From NCBI RefSeq assembly GCF_022376445.1, contig NW_025955020.1:172934-236933 (forward strand): DNA of 64,000 nucleotides, given 5' to 3'. Positions within the stretch are counted from its first letter, which is position 1; every line of letters starts with the position of its first letter. Source of the DNA: Fomitopsis serialis (taxonomy: Eukaryota; Basidiomycota; Agaricomycetes; Polyporales; Fomitopsidaceae). The notes below the pieces were generated by a model that was not told where the DNA came from, ran no database searches, and saw only the letters and a list, made by a program, of their open reading frames with translations. Positions 56,546-64,000 of the stretch are shown here, one piece after another. Position numbers and translations under genes: made by a program.

Positions 56546-57940
56546 ATGCCACTACCATCGCATTTGCAGCTACCGCTCGAGCTACACGAATACATAATCG
56601 ACTATCTCCACGATGACCAGCGCGCACTCAGGGCTTGCAGCCTTGCGTACCGAGGCTTGCTCCGCACCACTAGACACCACCTCTTCGAGTCTATCGTCCT
56701 CCGACGGGTCGCGGACTGTCTTCGCTTCCTCGACGCCCTGGAATCCTCTGCGCAGACTCCAGTCAGGATCGCAGATTATGTCCGGGATATCCAGCTTCCC
56801 TACATGGCGCTCGTGAGAGGGAATCGAGGGGAACGAAAGGGGTGGCGTTTCGAGCTGTTGCGTCGGATACTCCGCGACCTGCGCAACCTCGCCTGTCTAC
56901 GAATGCACGCTTTCGATTGGTTGGGATTCTTTGACCTCTTAACTATGGAGACTTTCGCTGCGAGGAGCCTGACGGAAGCGATGGCCGCGTTCTTCCCTTT
57001 CCCAAACCTCAAGAAACTGCACATCGACCACTGCGTCCTCCGTTCGTCACGCGAGCTGACACGGCTCATGTCTGTCTTTCCTCGACTCTCATGGCTGGAC
57101 CTGCAGCTGATCGTGGAGCCTTCGATACCGGGCGAATCGTCTCCAGAGCCCTCTGACGACCTCAGGGATCTGCAATGCGTTGAACTCGGTACGAACATGA
57201 GGACGCTCGTGGCGGATTTCAATTATAGCTCGCAAGCTATGCTCGCGTGTATCGTGGAATCACTGCTCGGACCTCCGTTCGAAGTGAATCTCAGTCGAGT
57301 TGTATGGGATGCAGGCCCCCTTGAGAGGCGTCAGGTAGATGATATGTCCCTGTTGAAAGAAGTGATACGGAGGTCGGAGGCCACCTTGGAGTCGTTCAAG
57401 GCAACATTCCCTGAAGACGGTGAGTCGCTTCCGCAGTTGCTAATCAGTGTCACTCACCTGTATGTCGGGATGGTAGCGTGGCTGACAGACCTTGATCTGT
57501 CTCGTCATCAACAGCTCACGACGTTCACTCTCGCTCTCCGCTTCGACGTCGAGAACCCCTTCTTCTCTGCATTACCCGTCTTCTTCTCTGGGCTCACATC
57601 CGAACGGCTGCGCGATGTCCACCTGCACTTCGAGCTTGTCGACATTGCTGCTGAATGGGCCTACGTCGACTGGCCTCGTCTGGACCAAGCCTTTGCTTCT
57701 CTCCACAGAAGATGTCCCTTGTTGAGTATCACCTTCCACGTCCACAGTATCGTGGTAACGGGTAGCGAGAGACCCCATGTCTTCCATCCTCTCAAGGAGC
57801 GACTGTCGCAAACTATAGAAGCGGGGATGCGCGTCGCATTAGTGCTTACCAAGACCGTCTTCCGCCCCCGGGATGATAGCAACGAGCCGTTGCACATGGA
57901 GTTTACCACTGAAATTGAAGAACGCTGCTGGTTGTCATGA
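56546..57940 (+). CDS. F-box/LRR-like protein 2, single exon
   Basis: ATG at 56546-56548; the longer open frame from 56534 starts with TTG and is not used. TGA ends at 57940. About 464 residues in one exon. F-box: LPLELHEYIIDYLHDDQRAL with CSLAYRG and HHLFESIVLR. Next come leucine-rich stretches (ILRDLRNLACLRMHAFDW, FPFPNLKKLHIDHCVL, VFPRLSWLDL), an acidic linker ESSPEPSDDL, and a C-terminal part sharing DLDLSRHQQLTTFTL and the CPLLSITFHV segment with F-box 1. Probably an SCF adaptor. Tandem paralogue of the gene at 54806, and unlike it the frame is unbroken. Confidence 0.85.
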   Translation: MPLPSHLQLPLELHEYIIDYLHDDQRALRACSLAYRGLLRTTRHHLFESIVLRRVADCLRFLDALESSAQTPVRIADYVRDIQLPYMALVRGNRGERKGWRFELLRRILRDLRNLACLRMHAFDWLGFFDLLTMETFAARSLTEAMAAFFPFPNLKKLHIDHCVLRSSRELTRLMSVFPRLSWLDLQLIVEPSIPGESSPEPSDDLRDLQCVELGTNMRTLVADFNYSSQAMLACIVESLLGPPFEVNLSRVVWDAGPLERRQVDDMSLLKEVIRRSEATLESFKATFPEDGESLPQLLISVTHLYVGMVAWLTDLDLSRHQQLTTFTLALRFDVENPFFSALPVFFSGLTSERLRDVHLHFELVDIAAEWAYVDWPRLDQAFASLHRRCPLLSITFHVHSIVVTGSERPHVFHPLKERLSQTIEAGMRVALVLTKTVFRPRDDSNEPLHMEFTTEIEERCWLS

Positions 57941-58594
57941 AGGACCTCAGTGAGGATATAATGCTGACATCGTGTAGACACTGGTGAGTTTTTCCGCCCT
58001 TCACTGACTATACGTACGGGTCACTGGTGCCTAACGGAACCACTCGTGTAGGCATGGTCATCTGCCTTCGTGTCTACAGGTATGTAGCACCGACTTCTGC
58101 CCACACAACGTGTGAAAAAGGTCTGACTTTTGATGACGCTAGGTGCTGGAGTTCCCTTTTCGCAAAGCAAGAGGTTTCGACAGAGAGAGCTCGATGAGCT
58201 TGTAAAATACATTCCGTGTACCACAGTCTACCACTTCAGCTATTTGGTGATACACAATCATACACCTGAGTTCAATTGAATTACATCACGATGTCGAGAG
58301 CGACATTGTTGGATGCGAACTTCGATTTCTGAGATTCTTCATCTTTCACGTCAAACATTGTGCGATCGGGTCGAAGCAGGAAACTACAACATTGTGTCGG
58401 CAGAAATCCAAGAACTTGAGTAGAACCACTGGGCGCGCCAAGGGCGCGCGTCGACGGTGCGTCACCCAGTTGCGGTGGGTGCCATATATGGTGCACGTGG
58501 TCGTTCTCCCGTTCCAGTTTCGCGTCTGTGTGCTTCCTCCCCATCCCCTCCACAGTCTGTCCTCGAGTTCTTCGTGCTTGACTGGTCCAGCTCT
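57941..58594. other. Intergenic, F-box 2 to F-BAR/RhoGAP gene
   Basis: F-box 2 3' flank and promoter of the next gene. A CATATATGG motif occurs near 58483. Nothing else recognised. Confidence 0.5.
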
Positions 58595-61500
58595 ATGTCT
58601 TCGTCACAAGAGAGCCAGCCTTCTAGCCGTCAGTCCACGTCTGACCCACCTCAGCAAGACGCGATAACGCTCTTCGACCTCCATCTCAGGTTCCTGTCCG
58701 AGTCATACCTCAGCTTCTTTCTGGAACGGTACGCCCGCAAGTCTTCTTCCAATCAGGTTTACCTCAGACATCGTATGACTTGTAGCCGGAGAATCGAGGA
58801 GCATTAGTGAGTGCGTACACGAGAGGACCGCGCCGTCTGGGCTGACGGGAAGTCCAGTGTGGAGGCGTTGCTTCGGCTACACCGGAAAGTCAAGGCTGCA
58901 GATACAGTATTGGACGACCCGGGTCGTGGCGACGTCAGCACGACGAGGGCTGCCTGGAACGAGATCAGGGATAACGTGGCGAGAGGTGCGTCCCCAAGCG
59001 ATGTTCGGTCGTACATCAGTTGAACCTTTGGCGTTGCTACAGAGGCCGATACGCGTGTGGCGTTTCTTGGTGCTCTGACTGGGGATGTCATCAACCCTCT
59101 CATAGTACTTAGGGTAAGTCTGCAGGTTATCATTTGTACCAGACCCCATATGGACACCAGCGCAGGAAACCCAAGACCGTATTCGCAAGCGGATCAAGGA
59201 GGACCTAAAGGACGCAGTGGCTGCACATACAGACTACTCTGAGAATGTGCTGCCGCGTTATAAACGCAACTATCTCAGGAAGTGTCAGGAAGCAGAGGTT
59301 CGTACCCGTTCGGCGGAAGCGGTCCAGTGCCTCTGACATTACGATTGAATAGGAATACAAGGCCGCCATCACACTAAATACCCAATCCCCTCTCTCACCC
59401 AACGAGGGGCACTTCGCCATACCCCCACAATCCGCAGGTGCCAAACCGAACCCCGGCCTCTCGGCGCGCCCCGCGATCATCACCGCCCCGCAGCCTCTCC
59501 GTCCCCTTGACCGCCGACCGTCAGTCGGCGGAACGTCAAACCATGTCCGCTCGCCCTCCACGAGCACGTCATCAGCGCTACAGGACCTGGCCCACCAAGG
59601 TGATTGACCATCCTATCCGCGCGTGACGATATGATGCGATATAAAGTGCTACAGGAAAGAAGCAGCTCAACCAGCTCATGACCTTCCTGGACACGGGCGG
59701 TAACATGAAGGACCTCGCGGGACGGTCGGACAATGCGCTCAGGAGTGTGAGAGCAAAGCGCGAAGCGGACGAAGCAGGTGTGTTGCCCTTTGATGTTTTA
59801 TATCTGTGTACAGGACTTGATGTTCCGATGCAAGACAAGGAATATCGGAAGGGCGTGCACTGGCTGGAGACGCTACGTCTTCGGAGAGTCAAGATTCTCG
59901 AGTCTGGATACAAGGTCAGTCCGGAATCGCCACAACGACGTGTGCGATACTAAAGGTCACACTGGCAGAGCTTGGAAGCGTTCGTTCGCGAGAATGCGGA
60001 GACAGTGAAGTCCGTGCTGCAGAAATACACTGACAACATGGTGTAGGTTGCTCGCTGGGATTTCTCCTTGTCCGCTCACCACGTACCCTATACAGTGCCA
60101 CCTGCGCCACGCAGTCGCAGATCTGCGAGCACGGCAGACGCTCAGTCGCGCGGATATCTTCAGCACGAGACAGCGCCATCGTCGGATACAACATACCTCG
60201 CCAACTCGCGGCGGCTATCCCCAAGCCTGCATATTATTACAACTACAATGTCGGGGAATGCAAAGACCTGATTTTCGGCGTAAGCTTGGTTGATTATGCC
60301 ACAGCGAGGAACCTGCATGGCGCCGAAGGTGAACAAGGGGTGCCGAAGATCGTGCGGATCTGTGTGAAGGAGATCGACAAGAGAGGAGTGGAATGCGAAG
60401 GGATCTATCGGGTGCGTGGTGTGCGGATCGTTGATGTAGTTGGTTCTGAACGGATGGGAAGGTATCTGGGAAACATGCGAGTGTGCGGGAGGTATGCAGG
60501 CGATCCTTGACCGGGCTTACTGGTTATGTTGACGCGAACGATGTGACTAGCTTCAGCACAAGGTCGAGCGCAATGAAGCGGCCTTCCAGTTCAACCCTGC
60601 CGTCGACGATATATATGCCGTGGCGTCCCTTCTGAAGGTGGGTCTACGAGCTATCACGAAGTTTCTTCGGTGCTGACCACGAGTGCAGTTGTATCTCCGC
60701 GAGCTTCCAGAGCCTCTCTTCCGCTTCCCATTACAGGAGCGACTGGCTCACAGTGAGGAGCTAGGTATGTTCATCCTTCATGATTCATCTGGCGCTCTGT
60801 TCATCGCAACACTGTTACAGACGAGCACCGAGGAAACGACTTTCAGCTTATCCGAGGCAAGATCCGCAGGTTACCTACGGTCCACCAATCGACGTTGAAG
60901 GTCCTCGTCGAGCACCTCGCACGAATCGCCGCTCATGCGGAGAAGAACAAGATGGACGCGAAGAACCTTGCGATCGTCTTCGGTGCTGTCATATTCGGCG
61001 AAGATGAGATGCCCAAGTCCGGCGGCGATCTGCTCACCGTGCACTCGTGGAAGGTATTGTCTGGGTATAGCTATGACTATGAGCATGGCTGACTCGGAAA
61101 CCATAGGATACGTTGTGTGAAGACCTCATCAGTAATGCACACATTCTGTTCCAATCTACCGACTCGCCTCAACTCCTCTCCATCGTTCCGGACCCTTCGA
61201 ACGCACCGTCTCCCATTTCACCAACCGCATCAGGATCACCTCGAGCCAGAGCGACGTCACAAGCATCTATTCTGGGCCCGATGGGGCCACCAGCCCTTCC
61301 ATCCGGCTCCCTATCACGCAGCCCGAGACTTGGACGCTCTCCATCACTCCCTCCACAACGCTCACCTCCATACACTCCGGGGATCGCTAGTCCGCGGGCG
61401 ACTCCACCAGAGGACTTCACACCACAGCTTCCGCCACGCCCGACAGGGAGCATCCATCCGTCGCAACGGTCTGCGGGTCTACCGCCGCCTGCCCCGCTCG

Positions 61501-62054
61501 TGCCGATGTCGCAGCGGCCGAATCGCCAATCGCTCCCTGTTCGGCCACGGTCACCGATGCCGGATTCTCCCCCTGGCTTATCGAGGTCACGCGATGTCAG
61601 CAGAGAGCGACGCACGCAGAAGACAACACCGCGGCTGCAGCAGCGCGAGCTGGATGGAGCAGAAGAGCCAGCTTCGCCGCGCAGAGAGCGACTGCTTACG
61701 CCGCATCTACCACCTCGTCCGCTGTCCCCTGCGGTGTCCACTCGGACGGGCGAGTCGAGCATTCAGGAGGAGCAGGAACCCGAAGTGCATGAACAGCTGC
61801 ATCTTGCACCGTGGGGGAGCAACCTCGACTTGCACGAGCTTGGAGATCGCCCGCCCTCGGCTTCGGCATCGCCCAGGAGTCAATTTGCGACCATGAGGCC
61901 GGACTCTAGGCAGTCTGCCCGAAGATCACTCTCAGGTCCGTTAGCAGAGCCGCAAAGGTCGCCGGCACTAGTACAGCAAGCTCTACCCGATACCCAGGAC
62001 AGTGATACAGCGCGGCGCACCGAGATCACCAGCGAAATGCGTACCGTGGAGTGA
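58595..62054 (+). CDS. F-BAR and RhoGAP domain protein (Rgd1-like)
   Basis: ATG at 58595-58597, TGA ending at 62054, with many introns of about 50-60 nt. Residues from about 20 to 330 form an F-BAR domain: FLSESYLSFFLER, IEEHYVRTREDRAVW, a long coil with ETQDRIRKRIKEDLK, and SENVLPRYKRNYLRKCQEAE. A RhoGAP domain follows: VPKIVRICVKEIDKRGVE, then CEGIYRVSGKHASVRE with the arginine finger, KLYLRELPEPLFRFPL, and NKMDAKNLAIVFGAVIF with the conserved Asn. The single-exon C-terminal 310 residues are Pro/Ser/Arg-rich and disordered, with SH3-type PPRP repeats. F-BAR RhoGAPs bind curved plasma membrane and switch off Rho or Cdc42 during polarised growth and septation. All joins keep frame. Confidence 0.95.
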
Positions 62055-62322
62055 ACAATATGTTTTGATGTGCGGTGGTTTGTAGAAGTATCTTTGGGCT
62101 AATCACGGTGTAGGGCATTGCTTAGTACATACGATGGCTACAGTAGTACACATCTGTTCAGTACTATCTTGGTACTATTGGTCTGACCGATTTCGATGTA
62201 GTCTGTACAGTAATAGTATAACGACAGTTCTATGAGTGCAATACGACTGACTAGGAGAGCAAGATGATGATACGTAGCGGTCCGTATGAAGGGATGATGG
62301 AGCAGGGCACACGTTCGATAAT

Positions 62323-64000
62323 TCATCGCATAAATTGTATCGCATAGGCATCGTTCGCAGCGACGAGTTCCAGCGGGCTCACAGGAGGACTTTCGCGCAT
62401 CCATTCAAGGACTCTGCGGTGAGCCATGACCCTGAGACGATACCGTGACCATCAATGGAGGTGCTGACAAGAAGGACACGGGGGGGGACTCACTTGCTAG
62501 GTTGAAACTCTCTGACTTCGAGAGTCTCCATGCTTGTTGCGCGCGAGAGCGCGACGTATGCTGTATGATTGAATGTTCAAATGGGAGGTTGCGGCAGGAT
62601 TTAAAAAAGCCTTTATTACCTTGGCCTTTCTCGAATACACGCCCAAGATCGACTCTGACTCTCTTCAACGTTTGCCCTTGCGATTTATGTATGCTGATGG
62701 CCCACGCTAGAATGAGTGGTACCTGGAACTGGCATTGATCATGTCCATTTAGGGTCAGTAGGAATACCCTCACCTGCTCGCGACTAGCCTCTATTCTTCC
62801 TTGAGCATTCATGACCTCAAACATACAAGGAATACACAGCAGAGAAAGCCCGTTCTCGAATTTAACGCATGGCCATAATTTCCCGCCCTTGAGGATATGC
62901 GGTGGAGCGGGAGGCGGCCCACCCCTCTGGAGCGGGTGCGGTTGGTCACGCTCTACTCGATTGACCACCCCGAGTTGGATGCCGCGTAGCAGCGCGTCTT
63001 GGACTGTCATGAACTCGACAACCTTGCCGACGGATCCATTGACGAGCACTCCTTGGACTATGTTCTGCGACGTATGATTTGATTTGCATGAACAACTCAG
63101 AGGGACAAAACTCACCATGATGAGCATCACTTGCGCGCCGATCTGTGGATGAAAATTCAATCACACATATGATCACCGGTAAGGATATCACTACCTTGAG
63201 ATTGATGTGCTTTGGCGCGATCACCTGCTGTTCCAGTAGTTTATCCATCCTTTCAACCGTGACAAGGAAACCCTCGTTGTCGATACCGGGCTGATCGGCA
63301 GCCGGGAATGGCATTGGCGTTCCTTGCAATTGTTCAAGGCGTGTGTGGTTAGCTCCGTATACCTGTCTCCGCGTAGGAAACCTACTTATTGTGAGAAACG
63401 TGAAGGAGAAGATTTGATGAAGCAAGCACGCACAGGTCCGTAGGCTCAATGTCATCATGATATACCACTCGTCTTGACAGTCTCCGGAAGGCCATCATGG
63501 TGGACTGTGACAGTCTACCGAGCCGCATTTCGTTTAGCATGTCGACAAAATCTATGACAGTTCACTGAGCGTTTTGGCATAGATGCTATAACATGACTCC
63601 GACCTTGATCCCTTTGTCGGAAGACCTTGTTCAATGCAATGGCTTGGCCGACGCAATCCGGCCACGAATGCGCATCGAAGCAGAACGTAGCAGGCTGGGG
63701 CACACCGTCGATGTGGTCCGGAACAGGTGGCAGTTGATAGAAATCGCCAGATAAAATGAGCTGTCATGGAGCCATCAGCCCCAGAAAGAGTAGTGAAGGG
63801 TTGATGTTGCCTACTTGTATACCACCGAAAGGCTGAGGATTTCTACGAATATACCGCGCTATAAATTCCTGGCGGCATCTACTCGTGACGGCTTCTCGAC
63901 CACTTAAGACGCAGATCACCCACAAGTTTATCGAATAGCATGCCATCGATCATTGAGACTGTTCATGTATATCAGCGAATATATCAGCGCATAGCGATTG
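62323..64000 (-). CDS. PIF1-family helicase 2, C-terminal part (runs off the right edge)
   Basis: Stop at 62323-62325; the 5' part lies beyond 64000. Visible in order from the right edge: [45 protein letters not shown] (motif III), [65 protein letters not shown], and [16 protein letters not shown] (motif VI). Introns are in the same places as in the helicase at 44598, with a longer Pro-rich insert (about 62890-62950) before motif V. Intact where visible. The two helicases face each other across about 15 kb, consistent with old gene-family expansion. Confidence 0.93.

Noticed and set aside
45600..64000. Helitron carrying the PIF1 genes
   Set aside because: No Rep domain, no TC start or CTRR end with hairpin was identified, and the genes between are ordinary host genes.
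1..64000. tRNA, rRNA or snRNA genes
   Set aside because: None was recognised by eye. A covariance search would be needed to exclude short ones.

Overview
The window looks like nuclear DNA of a mushroom-forming basidiomycete, most likely an agaricomycete of the polypore type. Genes are dense, lie on both strands, and are split by many introns of about 50-70 nt. The gene families (DUF6533 and DUF6534 membrane proteins, a DUF7702-like tandem pair, F-box/LRR proteins, a basidiomycete-type P450, a PIF1 helicase pair) are typical of Agaricomycetes. The species call is inference; no rRNA, tRNA or mitochondrial marker was seen. All gene models were read by eye from splice signals and conserved motifs.

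Left part (1-25 kb). Two tandem TPR genes at the left edge (minus strand; the outer one runs off the window) reappear in inverted orientation at 12.65-21 kb (plus strand). The two arms are an inverted segmental duplication around a core of about 9 kb. The core holds an ammonium transporter, a dienelactone-hydrolase-like enzyme, an F-box protein and a LENG1/Cir_N-type protein. The outer TPR gene of the right arm carries a 2.56-kb insertion inside one intron, with short terminal inverted repeats, a TA target and a long pyrimidine-rich degenerate repeat. Downstream lie a 215-bp MITE-like element and two tandem seven-helix DUF7702-like genes. A decayed copy of the 3' end of such a gene sits at the inner edge of the right arm.

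Middle part (25-44.6 kb). In order: LAS1 (pre-rRNA ITS2 processing), a DEDD 3'-5' exonuclease with a coding minisatellite in its tail, a DUF6534 membrane protein, a cytochrome P450, a decayed DUF6534 gene, a monocarboxylate-type MFS transporter and a DUF6533 membrane protein. A P450 beside a transporter is suggestive of a small metabolic neighbourhood, but no backbone enzyme is present.

Right part (44.6-64 kb). A PIF1 helicase with an N-terminal viroplasmin/RNase H1-type domain is followed by a full-length ABCC transporter whose frame is broken at six or more single-base positions. Then come two related F-box genes (the first also broken once), an F-BAR plus RhoGAP protein, and the C-terminal part of a second PIF1 helicase that runs off the right edge. 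The indels cluster in 47.9-55.5 kb while the flanking genes read cleanly, so this block is either poorly polished sequence or genuinely decaying.
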